A stretch of 64,000 nt of DNA from Pseudofrankia sp. DC12. Lineage in GTDB: Bacteria; Actinomycetota; Actinomycetes; Frankiales; Frankiaceae. Positions 28,592 through 37,127 of this stretch are shown piece after piece. The stretch covers positions 5,704,430-5,768,429 of the forward strand of contig NZ_KQ031391.1 of assembly GCF_000966285.1 (NCBI RefSeq). Direction: 5' to 3'. Numbering within the stretch: the first letter of the stretch is position 1; every line of letters starts with the position of its first letter. The notes under the pieces are model-generated. The model saw only the letters and a list, made by a program, of their open reading frames with translations. It was not told where the DNA came from and did no database searches. A program made the translations under genes and the position numbers.

Positions 28592-29818
28592 ATGTCCCCC
28601 AAGCCTCCCGAGGGCGAGTCCCCGCCTCTGGACGGCGGGCTGCCCGCCGCGGCCCTCGTCGAGCTTCCCCGGCGCGCGTTCGGCATCTACATCCACGTCC
28701 CCTACTGCGCGGCCCGGTGCGGGTACTGCGACTTCAACACCTACACGGCCGCCGAGCTCGGCGGCGGCGCGAGCGCCGCGAGCTACGCCACGACCGCCAT
28801 CGCCGAGCTCGCACTCGCCGCGCGGGTTCTCGGCGACGGAGCCCCGCCGGTGGACACGGTGTTCTTCGGTGGGGGCACCCCCACGCTGCTCCCGCCGGCG
28901 GACCTCGGCGCCCTGCTCGCCGCCGTCGACGACACGTTCGGGCTGCGCCCGGGCGCCGAGGTGACCACCGAGGCGAACCCCGAGTCCGTGGACGCGGTCG
29001 CGCTCGAACAGCTCCGGGCCGCCGGTTTCACCCGGATCTCGTTCGGGATGCAGAGCGCCCGGCCGCACGTGCTGGCCACGCTCGACCGCCGGCACACCCC
29101 CGGCCGGCTGCCCGACGTCGTCTGCTGGGCCCGCAAGGCGGGATTCGAGCAGGTCAGCGTCGACCTGATCTACGGCGCGCCGGGTGAGTCGGAGCCGGAC
29201 TGGGCCGCGAGCCTGGCCGCCGCCATCGAGCTCGCCCCCGACCACGTCAGCGCCTACGCGCTCACCGTCGAGGACGGTACCCGGCTGTTTCGCCGGGTCC
29301 GCCGGGGCGAGCTGCTCGAACCCGACGACGACCTGCTCGCCGACCGCTATGTCCAGGCCGACGAGACGTTCGCCGCGGCGGGCCTGACCAACTACGAGGT
29401 CAGCAACTGGGCCAGCGGGCCGGCCGCCTGGTGCCGGCACAACCTGGGCTACTGGCGGGGCGACAGCTGGTGGGGGATCGGCCCGGGCGCGCACAGCCAC
29501 GTGGGCGGGGTCCGTTGGTGGAACATGCGCCACCCGACCGAGTACACCGAACGGCTGCGCTCCGCCCGCAGCCCCGCGCAGGCCCGCGAGACCCTGGACG
29601 CCGACGCCCGCCACGTCGAGCGGGTCATGCTCGCCGTCCGCATGTCCGACGGCCTCCCGCTGTCCGCCCTCACCGAATCCGCCCGTTCCTCCCTCGACGA
29701 GCTGACCGCGACCGGCCTGATCGACGGCCCGGCCCGCGCCGAAGGCCGGATCAAGCTGACCCGCGAGGGCCGCCTCCTGACCGACACGGTGGTCCGAGCC
29801 CTCCTACCCGACTCATAG
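28592..29818 (+). CDS. hemW: HemW-like radical SAM protein (heme chaperone)
   Basis: This 408-residue protein contains the HemW radical-SAM signature CAARCGYC (CX3CX2C) in IYIHVPYCAARCGYCDFNTY near residue 40. It also has FFGGGTPTLLPPADLGALL, TEANPESVDAVALEQLRAAG, ISFGMQSARPHVLATLDRRH and the C-terminal wing. HemW members are named as oxygen-independent coproporphyrinogen oxidases, but current knowledge makes them heme-trafficking proteins. The ATG at 28592 has GGAG 5 nt upstream. It lies before hrcA, as in many actinobacteria. Confidence 0.93.
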   Translation: MSPKPPEGESPPLDGGLPAAALVELPRRAFGIYIHVPYCAARCGYCDFNTYTAAELGGGASAASYATTAIAELALAARVLGDGAPPVDTVFFGGGTPTLLPPADLGALLAAVDDTFGLRPGAEVTTEANPESVDAVALEQLRAAGFTRISFGMQSARPHVLATLDRRHTPGRLPDVVCWARKAGFEQVSVDLIYGAPGESEPDWAASLAAAIELAPDHVSAYALTVEDGTRLFRRVRRGELLEPDDDLLADRYVQADETFAAAGLTNYEVSNWASGPAAWCRHNLGYWRGDSWWGIGPGAHSHVGGVRWWNMRHPTEYTERLRSARSPAQARETLDADARHVERVMLAVRMSDGLPLSALTESARSSLDELTATGLIDGPARAEGRIKLTREGRLLTDTVVRALLPDS

Positions 29819-29901
29819 CCCGAAATCGACCCAGCCGAACGCCGCCAGAAGTCCCACCGCGGAACGCGACCACACGGCGAACGCGGAAGGCGTCAAGACG
29901 T

Positions 29902-29936
29902 CGGGACGCGGGACGCGGGACGCGGGACGCGGGACG
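29902..29936. repeat. Five perfect tandem copies of CGGGACG
   Basis: The heptamer CGGGACG is repeated five times without interruption, 84 nt after hemW. It lies outside coding sequence. Confidence 0.9.
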
Positions 29937-29962
29937 CGACCAAGGATCCCAACACGGTACGT

Positions 29963-30091
29963 GACCAGAAGTCCCAACCCTGGATAGGCGCTGCCCAAGA
30001 CTTTCTGCCCCTACACAGCACCAGATTGGCGAGGGCGCCAAGCGCCCGAGTCAGGCAGGGCGGCCAGAGGCGCGAAGCGCCGTCTCTGGCC
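29963..30091. repeat. Dispersed long repeat, copy 1
   Basis: It opens with CCAGAAGTCCCAACCCTGGA and later contains the hairpin AGGGCGCCAAGCGCCCGA and a second hairpin built on GGCCAGAGGCGC. The same order of blocks recurs at 52150-52282 with diverged sequence. Confidence 0.55.
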
Positions 30092-30149
30092 GAACGCCAC
30101 CGGAGACCGGCCGATGGCGAGGCAGGGCGAGGGGGGAGGAAGCTAGACT

Positions 30150-30176
30150 TGGCACTCACGGCTGCGGAGTGCCAGG
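30150..30176 (+). promoter_or_regulatory. CIRCE operator (HrcA binding site)
   Basis: TTGGCACTC, a 9-nt spacer (ACGGCTGCG), then GAGTGCCAG. This is the classic CIRCE inverted repeat (TTAGCACTC-N9-GAGTGCTAA) with two substitutions, positioned 151 nt before the hrcA start. It indicates autoregulation of the hrcA-dnaJ operon by HrcA. Confidence 0.92.
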
Positions 30177-30327
30177 CTGGAATGATCTCGTCACCCCGAG
30201 GCGCGTCACACCCGACGTGACGCGACGGCGGACTGGCGGCGATCGTCCGGCAGTGGAGGAGGCGCGTTGATGATCCTGCGCTCTGGGCCGGCACGGCTGG
30301 GCGGAGTCCCTCGACGGCCGTGGCCCG

Positions 30328-31419
30328 GTGAGTCAGGCTGGTCAGCTGGGCGCCGGCCCCGACAGGCGCGGCCGTGTGGTCGCCGAGGGGGTGCGTGACG
30401 TGCTGGAGGAACGCCGCCTGGAAGTGCTGCGGGCGATCGTCGAGGACTTCGTGACCAGCAACGAGCCGGTCGGCTCGAAGGCGCTGGCCGAGCGGCACGC
30501 GCTCGGGGTCTCGCCGGCCACCGTCCGCAACGACATGGCCGCGCTGGAGGACGAGGGCTACATCACCCAGCCGCACACCAGTGCGGGACGCATCCCGACG
30601 GACAAGGGCTACCGGCTCTTCGTCGACCGCCTGTCCGGGGTCAAGCCGCTGTCGAGGGCGGAGCGGCGGGCCATCCAGAACTTCCTCGAGGGCGCCCTCG
30701 ACCTCGACGACGTGGTCCGCCGCTCGGTCCGGCTGCTCGCCCAGCTGACCCGGCAGGTCGCCGTCGTCCAGTACCCGTCGCTCACCTCCAGCCGGGTCCG
30801 GCACATCGAGGTCGTCCAGATCAGCGCCGGCCGGCTGCTGATCGTGCTGATCACCGACGCCGCCCGGGTCGAGCAGCGGATCGTCGACGTCGGCGAGCCG
30901 GTCGACGAGGAGACGGTGGCCGAGCTGCGGATGATCCTCAACCGCGCGCTCGGCGGCCGGCGCCTGTCGGATGCGGCCGCCGCGGCCGCGTCGCTGCCCG
31001 AGGAGGCCGGGCCGGGGCTGCGCACCCAGCTCACCGTGCTGGCGACGGTCCTGATCGAGACGCTGGTCGAGCGGCAGGAGGAGCGGATCGCGCTCGCCGG
31101 CACCGCGAACCTGACCCGCTCGGCCGTGGACTTCTCCGACTCGCTGCGCTTGATCCTTGAGGCGCTGGAGGAACAGGTGGTGCTCCTCAAGCTCATCGGC
31201 TGGGCGCGGGAGCCAGGTACCGTGACCGTGCGCATTGGTCGCGAGACGGACGTCGATGCGTTGCGGTCCACCGCGGTCGTCGCGACCGGCTACGGCCGAG
31301 GCGCGGCCGCTCTGGGCGGCATGGGGGTGGTCGGCCCCAAGCGGATGGACTATCCGGGAACAATGTCCGCCGTGTGGGCCGTGGCGAACTATGTGGGTGA
31401 AGTGCTGGGCGCCGGATGA
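30328..31419 (+). CDS. hrcA: Heat-inducible transcription repressor HrcA
   Basis: This 363-residue repressor has an N-terminal winged helix ([20 protein letters not shown], then [20 protein letters not shown]), the [20 protein letters not shown] segment and a GAF-like dimerisation domain ending in the conserved [20 protein letters not shown]. It represses chaperone genes by binding CIRCE, and a CIRCE site lies just upstream. The GTG start adds about 25 variable residues before the conserved part. dnaJ follows after 64 nt. Confidence 0.97.
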   Translation: MSQAGQLGAGPDRRGRVVAEGVRDVLEERRLEVLRAIVEDFVTSNEPVGSKALAERHALGVSPATVRNDMAALEDEGYITQPHTSAGRIPTDKGYRLFVDRLSGVKPLSRAERRAIQNFLEGALDLDDVVRRSVRLLAQLTRQVAVVQYPSLTSSRVRHIEVVQISAGRLLIVLITDAARVEQRIVDVGEPVDEETVAELRMILNRALGGRRLSDAAAAAASLPEEAGPGLRTQLTVLATVLIETLVERQEERIALAGTANLTRSAVDFSDSLRLILEALEEQVVLLKLIGWAREPGTVTVRIGRETDVDALRSTAVVATGYGRGAAALGGMGVVGPKRMDYPGTMSAVWAVANYVGEVLGAG

Positions 31420-31465
31420 CGGCCACCAGCCACGAGCGGATCAGCTGAGGGCCGTGGTCTTCCGA

Positions 31466-31501
31466 ATGGCAGTGGACTTCTAAATGGCAGTGGACTACTA
31501 C
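31466..31501 (+). repeat. 18-bp tandem duplication of the dnaJ start creating a 5-codon ORF
   Basis: ATGGCAGTGGACTTCTAA (31466-31483) is followed without gap by ATGGCAGTGGACTACTAC, the true start of dnaJ. The two units differ at two bases, one of which makes TAA instead of TAC. The first unit is therefore a complete ORF encoding MAVDF in the same frame as dnaJ, with its stop abutting the dnaJ ATG. Confidence 0.95.
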
Positions 31502-32620
31502 GCCGTGCTCGGTGTCGGCCGTGAGGCGACCGGAGACGAGATCAAGCGGGCCTACCGCAGGCTCGCCCGGGAGCTGCACCCTGACATCAACCCGGACCCG
31601 GAGGCGCAGCAGCGGTTCAAGACCGTGACGGCGGCCTACGAGGTGCTCTCCGACCCGGAGAAGCGCCAGATCGTCGACCTCGGCGGCGACCCGCTCGCGC
31701 CGGGCGGTGGCGGTGGTGGCTCGCCCTTCGGGGGCGGCGGCTTCGGCGGCCTCGGCGACATCATGGACGCCTTCTTCGGGGGCGGCGCGAGCCGCGGGCC
31801 GCGGTCCCGGGTGCGGCGGGGCAACGACGCGCTGCTGCGCATCGAGCTGGACCTCGCCGAGACGGCCTTCGGCGCCAACCGGGACATCACCGTCGACACG
31901 GCCGTAGTCTGCGACCTGTGCACCGGTTCGGGCGCGTCCCCCGGCACCTCTGCGAGCACCTGCCCGACCTGCAGCGGTCGCGGTGAGATCCAGCAGGTCA
32001 CCCGGTCGTTCCTCGGCCAGATGGTGACCTCGCGTCCGTGTACCCGCTGCCAGGGCACCGGGACCGTCATCGAGCACCCGTGCCGCGAGTGCGCCGGCGA
32101 CGGCCGGGTCCGCAAGCGGCGCACCCTGACCGTGAAGATCCCGGCCGGGATCGAGGACGGGATGCGCATCCGGCTGTCCGGCGAGGGCGAGGTCGGGCCT
32201 GGCGGCGGGCCGGCCGGCGATCTTTACGTCGAGGTCTCGGAGAAGGCGCACCCGATCTTCAGCCGGGAGGGCGACGACCTGCACTGCGACCTGCGGCTGC
32301 CGATGACCGCCGCGTCGCTGGGCACCACCGCCACGCTCGACACGCTTGACGGCACCGAGACGATCACGGTCAAGCCGGGTACCCAGCCGGCCGAGGTGAT
32401 CCGGCTGGCCGGCCGGGGCGTGCCGCACCTACGCGCGGTGGGCCGTGGCCACCTGCACATCCACGTGTCGGTGGAGACGCCGACGAAGCTCGACGCCGAG
32501 CAGGAGCGGTTGCTGCGCGAGCTGGCCCGGCTGCGTGACGAGGAGGCGCCGGCGGTCGTCAGCGCCGCGACCGCGAACACCGGCCTGTTCAGCCGCCGCC
32601 GCGGCGGCCGGAAGAAGTAG
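31484..32620 (+). CDS. dnaJ: Chaperone protein DnaJ (DnaJ2 type, HrcA-linked)
   Basis: This is a 378-residue type I DnaJ. The J domain (residues 1-65) carries the HPD motif in [20 protein letters not shown] Gly/Phe-rich segment follows, then four zinc repeats [24 protein letters not shown] and CRECAGDG (residues about 143-208), and the substrate-binding C-terminal domains. It is in the hrcA operon and so is expected to be under CIRCE control. The ribosome site before its ATG is poor because the upstream bases are the duplicated start unit. Confidence 0.97.
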   Translation: MAVDYYAVLGVGREATGDEIKRAYRRLARELHPDINPDPEAQQRFKTVTAAYEVLSDPEKRQIVDLGGDPLAPGGGGGGSPFGGGGFGGLGDIMDAFFGGGASRGPRSRVRRGNDALLRIELDLAETAFGANRDITVDTAVVCDLCTGSGASPGTSASTCPTCSGRGEIQQVTRSFLGQMVTSRPCTRCQGTGTVIEHPCRECAGDGRVRKRRTLTVKIPAGIEDGMRIRLSGEGEVGPGGGPAGDLYVEVSEKAHPIFSREGDDLHCDLRLPMTAASLGTTATLDTLDGTETITVKPGTQPAEVIRLAGRGVPHLRAVGRGHLHIHVSVETPTKLDAEQERLLRELARLRDEEAPAVVSAATANTGLFSRRRGGRKK

Positions 32621-32630
32621 GCCCGCACCG

Positions 32631-33386
32631 GTGGTGACGACCCCCGTCTTCCACCTGGCGCCGCTGCCCACCGCCGACGTCTTCACGCTCGCCGGGCCGG
32701 AGGGGCGGCACGCGGCCACCGTGCGCCGGCTGCGGGTCGGGGAGCGCCTCGACGTCACCGACGGGGCCGGGTCCGCGCTGCGCTGCGAGGTCGCCGCGGT
32801 GCGCCGGGACGAGCTGGACTGCCGGGTCCTGGACCGGGCGCACACCCCAGCGCCCGCACCGCGTCTCGTCGTCGTGCAGGCGCTGGCGAAGGGCGACCGG
32901 GGCGAGCTCGCGGTCGAGATGCTGACCGAGGTCGGCGTCGACGAGATCGTGCCGTGGTCGGCGGCGCGCAGCGTCGCCCGCTGGGACGGTGAGCGCGGCG
33001 CGCGCTCCCGGGCGCGCTGGGTGGCGAGCGCGGCCGAGGCGGCGAAGCAGGCCCGTCGAGCGCGCTGGCCGGTCGTCGGCGAGCTGGCCAGCACGAGTAC
33101 GGTGCGCGACCGGCTTGGTGCCGCCAGCCTGGGGCTGGTCCTGCACGAGAGCGCCGCCGAGCCGCTGGCCAGCCTGGCGGCGGGCCGGGCGGGCGGCTGG
33201 CCACCGACGGGGGAGATCGTGCTCGTGGTCGGACCCGAAGGCGGGATAGCGGATGAGGAGCTCGCCGGCTTCGGGAAGGCGGGCGCGGTCGCCGTGCGGC
33301 TCGGCCCCACGGTGCTGCGTACCTCGACGGCCGGCGTCGCCGCGGCGGCCGTGCTGCTCGCGGCCATCGGCCGGTGGGACGGCTAG
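32631..33386 (+). CDS. rsmE: 16S rRNA (uracil1498-N3)-methyltransferase
   Basis: This 251-residue SPOUT methyltransferase starts at GTG 32631 (or 32634) 10 nt after dnaJ. The N-terminal PUA-like barrel begins VFHLAPLPTADVFTLAGPEG with RHAATVRRLRVGE. The trefoil-knot C-terminal half shows VVQALAKGDRGELAVEMLTE, VGVDEIVPWSAARSVAR, VLVVGPEGGIADEELAGF and the knot strand VRLGPTVLRTSTAGVAAAAV. It methylates U1498 at the ribosome decoding site. Order hrcA-dnaJ-rsmE is the standard actinobacterial one. Confidence 0.95.
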   Translation: MVTTPVFHLAPLPTADVFTLAGPEGRHAATVRRLRVGERLDVTDGAGSALRCEVAAVRRDELDCRVLDRAHTPAPAPRLVVVQALAKGDRGELAVEMLTEVGVDEIVPWSAARSVARWDGERGARSRARWVASAAEAAKQARRARWPVVGELASTSTVRDRLGAASLGLVLHESAAEPLASLAAGRAGGWPPTGEIVLVVGPEGGIADEELAGFGKAGAVAVRLGPTVLRTSTAGVAAAAVLLAAIGRWDG

Positions 33387-33421
33387 ACTGAACCGGTAGT
33401 TCGTGTGGCATTCCGCGCCGA

Positions 33422-33480
33422 GATATTTCGGGAGCGAGATTTTTCGGGAGCAGGGTTCTCGGGAGCTGGGTTCTCGGGGC
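33422..33480. repeat. Four degenerate 15-nt direct repeats
   Basis: Units of 14-16 nt ending in TTCGGGAGC or TCTCGGGAGC/TCTCGGGGC follow each other between rsmE and phoH. A-T rich cores (ATATTTC, ATTTTTC) make this stretch unusual for the window. Confidence 0.75.
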
Positions 33481-33573
33481 TCGTTTTCGAGGATCGAGCT
33501 GTGCGGATCGCCGCTGGAAGATTCCTGCCCTGATACAGACGAGAGGTGTCTCGGCCCACCCGCGGCCGTCCTC

Positions 33574-34677
33574 ATGCCCGAATCCGCCACGCCCCACGGC
33601 ACCGCCACTGCCCAGGGTGGCGCCACGCGCGCCATCACCGCTCCAGCCCCGCCGACGGTCACCTGTTTCGTGGTGCCCGGCCCGCACAGCATGGTCAGTC
33701 TTCTCGGCCAGCAGGACGAGCTGCTCCGGGTCATCGAGCAGGCCCTGCACTCCGACATCCACGTCCGCGGCAACGAGATCACGATCACCGGGGAGCCGGC
33801 CGAGAACGACCTGGCCGTCCGGCTGTTCACCGAGCTGTCCGCGCTGCTGGACGCCGGGACGGTGTTGTCCGCGCAGCACATCGAGCATTCCCTCGCGATG
33901 CTGCGCGGCGGTGGCACCGAGCGGCCCGCCGAGGTGCTCACCCTCAACATCCTGTCCAGCCGCGGCCGGACGATCCGGCCGAAGACGCTGAACCAGAAGC
34001 GCTACGTCGACGCGATCGACACGCACACGATCGTGTTCGGGATCGGCCCGGCCGGCACCGGCAAGACGTACCTCGCGATGGCCAAGGCGGTGCAGTACCT
34101 ACAGGCCAAGAAGGTCAACCGGATCATCCTGACCCGGCCGGCCGTCGAGGCGGGGGAGCGGCTCGGCTTCCTGCCGGGCACCCTGTTCGAGAAGATCGAC
34201 CCGTACCTGCGCCCGCTGTACGACGCGCTGCACGACATGGTCGACCCGGACTCGATCCCACGGCTGATCCAGAGCGGCACCATCGAGGTCGCCCCGCTGG
34301 CCTACATGCGCGGCCGGACGCTCAACGACGCTTTCATCATCCTCGACGAGGCGCAGAACACCTCGCCCGAGCAGATGAAGATGTTCCTGACCCGGCTCGG
34401 CTTCGGCGCGAAGATCGTCGTCACCGGCGACATCACGCAGGTGGACCTGCCGTCCGGCACCCGCAGCGGCCTGCGGGTCGTCCGGGAGATCCTGGACGGC
34501 ATCGAGGACGTGCACTTCGCGAACCTGACCAGTACCGACGTGGTCCGCCACCGGCTCGTCAGCGAGATCGTCGACGCCTACTCACGCTGGGACGCGATCG
34601 ACGGCGCGACGCCCGCGGCCGGCCCGGGCGCGCCACGGCCGGCCGCCGCCCGGCCCGCCCGCCGGGAACGACGGTGA
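33574..34677 (+). CDS. PhoH family P-loop ATPase
   Basis: This 367-residue protein has an N-terminal RNA-binding-like region (DIHVRGNEITITGEPAENDL) and a helicase-type P-loop domain: IVFGIGPAGTGKTYLAMAKA (Walker A, about residue 150), LTRPAVEAGERLGFLPGTLF, and AFIILDEAQNTSPEQMKMFL (Walker B). A final segment FANLTSTDVVRHRLVSEIVD follows. PhoH proteins are encoded just before ybeY in most bacteria and are linked to RNA metabolism and ribosome maturation. The start is uncertain; GTG or ATG codons farther upstream overlap the repeat block at 33422. Confidence 0.95.
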   Translation: MPESATPHGTATAQGGATRAITAPAPPTVTCFVVPGPHSMVSLLGQQDELLRVIEQALHSDIHVRGNEITITGEPAENDLAVRLFTELSALLDAGTVLSAQHIEHSLAMLRGGGTERPAEVLTLNILSSRGRTIRPKTLNQKRYVDAIDTHTIVFGIGPAGTGKTYLAMAKAVQYLQAKKVNRIILTRPAVEAGERLGFLPGTLFEKIDPYLRPLYDALHDMVDPDSIPRLIQSGTIEVAPLAYMRGRTLNDAFIILDEAQNTSPEQMKMFLTRLGFGAKIVVTGDITQVDLPSGTRSGLRVVREILDGIEDVHFANLTSTDVVRHRLVSEIVDAYSRWDAIDGATPAAGPGAPRPAAARPARRERR

Positions 34678-34723
34678 CGGCGCGCGCGGCGGTCACGGCC
34701 AGTCTGCCGGCAGGGAGACCCTG

Positions 34724-35245
34724 ATGTCCGTGTTCATCGCCAACGAGACGGGCGAGTCCGACGTCGACGAGGTGACGCTGGCCGGGCTGGCCCGCTTCGT
34801 GCTCGACGCGATGAAGGTGAACCCGCTCGCCGAGCTGTCCATCATGATCGTCGAGACGGCGGCCATGACGGACCTGCACGTGCGCTACATGGGCGAGGAC
34901 GGCCCGACCGACGTGCTGGCCTTCCCGCAGGACGAGGCGTTCGAGTCGAGCTACGCCGACTCGGCCGACAACGACCCGGCCACGCTGCTCGGCGACGTCG
35001 TGCTGTGCCCCGAGGTGGCCCGCGAGCAGGCCGTCACCGCGGGCCACACCACCCAGCGGGAGCTGCACCTGCTGTGCACCCACGGCATCCTGCACCTGCT
35101 CGGCTACGACCACGCCGAGCAGGCTGAGGAGCGCGAGATGTTCCGCCTCCAGGAGGACCTGCTGGTCCGCTGGGAGGCCGCCGTCGCCCTCGAGGCTGGC
35201 GCGGGCTCGGCTGGCGCCCCGGCCGGCCCGGCCAGCGCCGGCTGA
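34724..35245 (+). CDS. ybeY: Endoribonuclease YbeY (16S rRNA maturation)
   Basis: This 173-residue metalloprotein carries the zinc motif HGILHLLGYDHAEQAEEREM (three His) near residue 110 and the DLHVRYMGEDGPTDVLAFPQ loop. It acts in 16S rRNA 3' processing and quality control. ATG at 34724 has AGGGAG upstream. The last 15 residues (Gly/Ala/Pro) are variable. It lies in the phoH-ybeY-corC-era block. Confidence 0.97.
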   Translation: MSVFIANETGESDVDEVTLAGLARFVLDAMKVNPLAELSIMIVETAAMTDLHVRYMGEDGPTDVLAFPQDEAFESSYADSADNDPATLLGDVVLCPEVAREQAVTAGHTTQRELHLLCTHGILHLLGYDHAEQAEEREMFRLQEDLLVRWEAAVALEAGAGSAGAPAGPASAG

Positions 35246-35268
35246 GCCGCCGGTAACGGGACGACGTA

Positions 35269-36714
35269 ATGGGGTCTGGAGATACGCCGCTCATCCTGTT
35301 GGCAGTCGCGGCCTCGCTGGTGGCCGCCGCGCTCGGCGGGGTCGACGCCGCGCTGACCCGGGTCTCCCGGGTCACCGTCGAGGAGTTCGTCCGCCAGGGC
35401 CGGCCCGGCGCGCGCCGGCTGGCGATCGTCGTCGCCGATCCGGGTCGCTACCTGGCGCTGCTGCTGCTGTTGCGGATCATGGGCGAGATGGTCGCCGCCG
35501 CGTGCATCACGATCGTCGCCGCGCACGCGTACGGGACCGGCTTCGCCGCGGTGTTCCTCGGCGCGGCGATCGCGACGCTGGTCGCCTACGTGCTCGTCGG
35601 GGTGATGTTCCGGACGCTCGGGCGCCAGCACGCGCCGTCGGTCGCGCTGGCGGGCGCGGGCCTGACCCTCAGCCTGGCCCGGCTGCTCGGGCCGCTGCCC
35701 CGGCTGCTGATCGCTCTCGGCAACGCGGTCACCCCGGGCAAGGGCTACCGGGACGGCCCGTTCGCCTCCGAGGCCGAGCTGCGCGACCTGGTCGACCTCG
35801 CCGAGGAGAACGAGGTCATCGAGCCGGAGGAACGCGACATGATCGCGTCGGTCTTCGAGCTCGGCGACACCCTGGTCCGCGAGGTGATGGTGCCCCGGCC
35901 GGACATGGTCTTCATCGAGTCCACCAAGACCGTCGACGCGGCGATCTCGCTCGCGCTGCGGGGCGGCTTCTCGCGAATCCCCGTCGTCGGGGAGAGCGTC
36001 GACGACATCGTCGGCATCGTCTTCCTCAAGGACCTGGTCGGCCGCGAGCGTGAGGGCGGCGGCGACGGGTCGGTCGAGTCGGTGATGCGCCCGCCGGTCC
36101 TGGTACCGGAGAGCAAGCCCGCCGACGACCTGCTCCGCGAGATGCAGGCGTCGCGCACCCACATGGCCCTCGTCATCGACGAGTACGGTGGCACCGCCGG
36201 TCTGGTGACGATCGAGGACATCCTCGAGGAGATCGTCGGCGAGATCGTCGACGAGTACGACAGCGCGGTACCGCGGGTCGAGTGGCTGGACGACGAGACC
36301 GCCAGGGTGACCGCCCGGCTGGAGGTCGAGGACCTCGCGGAGCTGTTCGGCGTCAGCGAGGACGACCTGCCGGGCGCGGACGGGGTCGAGACGGTCGGCG
36401 GGCTGTTGGCCAGCGCGCTGGGCCGGGTCCCGATCCCGGGTGCGACCGCCTCGGTCGGCGGGCTGTCGCTGACGGCCGAACGGGCGGCCGGCCGGCGCAA
36501 CCAGATAGGTACCGTCGTCGTGCACCGCCTCGGCACCGAGACGGTCGCCGGCGGTGACCCGGGCGACCCGTTCTCAGCCGAGGCCGACTCGCGCCGGGAC
36601 GGCAGGGGCGAGAACGGTAGGTCCGCCGGCAGGGGTGAGGCCAGCCGGGGTGGCAGTCAGAAGGGTGAGGAGCGCGATGGGCAGCGAGGCCAACGAGACC
36701 CAGCTGGCCGCTGA
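35269..36714 (+). CDS. CNNM/CorC-type membrane protein with CBS pair
   Basis: This 481-residue protein has an N-terminal DUF21 transmembrane domain (about 150 residues, four hydrophobic segments), a linker EEERDMIASVFELGDTL-like helix (seen as EEENEVIEPEERDM region), two CBS domains (VREVMVPRPDMVFIES; MALVIDEYGGTAGLVTIEDI) and a CorC_HlyC domain (residues about 340-430). A charged Arg/Gly tail follows. The family is implicated in Mg2+/Co2+ homeostasis. Its end overlaps the next gene by 38 nt. Confidence 0.93.
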   Translation: MGSGDTPLILLAVAASLVAAALGGVDAALTRVSRVTVEEFVRQGRPGARRLAIVVADPGRYLALLLLLRIMGEMVAAACITIVAAHAYGTGFAAVFLGAAIATLVAYVLVGVMFRTLGRQHAPSVALAGAGLTLSLARLLGPLPRLLIALGNAVTPGKGYRDGPFASEAELRDLVDLAEENEVIEPEERDMIASVFELGDTLVREVMVPRPDMVFIESTKTVDAAISLALRGGFSRIPVVGESVDDIVGIVFLKDLVGREREGGGDGSVESVMRPPVLVPESKPADDLLREMQASRTHMALVIDEYGGTAGLVTIEDILEEIVGEIVDEYDSAVPRVEWLDDETARVTARLEVEDLAELFGVSEDDLPGADGVETVGGLLASALGRVPIPGATASVGGLSLTAERAAGRRNQIGTVVVHRLGTETVAGGDPGDPFSAEADSRRDGRGENGRSAGRGEASRGGSQKGEERDGQRGQRDPAGR

Positions 36715-37126
36715 GCCGCGGGACGCCGGGCGACCGGGTGCCGAGGCCCGGCGGGGCGAGCCGGTGACCGGTGAGCTGGCCGCCGAGGACGCCAAGCTGG
36801 TCGTGCTCGCCCGGTCCGCGCGGCTGCGGGCCTACACCCCGCACGGCGAGCTGGCCGAGGGCGCGGCCGTCCGCGACACCGACGGCCGGACCTACGCCGC
36901 CGCCACCGTCGGGCATGCCCGTCCCGAGCTGGTGACCAGCGCGTTGCGGGCCGCCGTGGTGGCAGCCGCCGCCAGCGGCGCCCGCCGGTTCGAGGCCGCC
37001 GCCATGGTCACCGAGAACGCGGCGCCCGCTGCCGACGACCTCGCGGTGCTGGCCGAGTTCGGCGCCGGCGTCCCCGTCCTCCTCGCCGGCCCCGACGGCG
37101 TTCCCCGCAACCGGACGGTGGTCTGA
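36677..37126 (+). CDS. Cytidine-deaminase-like protein lacking zinc ligands
   Basis: This 149-residue protein lies in the slot between the CBS protein and Era, where actinobacteria encode a small deaminase-fold protein. The fold is visible as DAKLVVLARSARLRAYTPHG, AVRDTDGRTYAAATVGHARP and ALRAAVVAAAASGARRFEAA. The catalytic CAE/HAE motif is replaced by RPELVTSALRAAV and the PCGxCRQ motif by NAAPAADDLAVLAEFG. No Cys is present, so it cannot bind catalytic zinc in the normal way. It starts inside the upstream gene with GAGGAG before its ATG, and ends 1 nt before the era ATG. It is probably a structural or regulatory partner. Confidence 0.75.
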   Translation: MGSEANETQLAAEPRDAGRPGAEARRGEPVTGELAAEDAKLVVLARSARLRAYTPHGELAEGAAVRDTDGRTYAAATVGHARPELVTSALRAAVVAAAASGARRFEAAAMVTENAAPAADDLAVLAEFGAGVPVLLAGPDGVPRNRTVV

Positions 37127-37127
37127 C

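Larger units (their letters stand above)
29819..30327. other. Repeat-rich intergenic region upstream of hrcA
   Basis: These 509 nt hold five tandem heptamers (29902-29936), one copy of a dispersed long repeat (about 29963-30091) that recurs at about 52150, and the CIRCE operator (30150-30176). No gene is called here. Confidence 0.7.
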
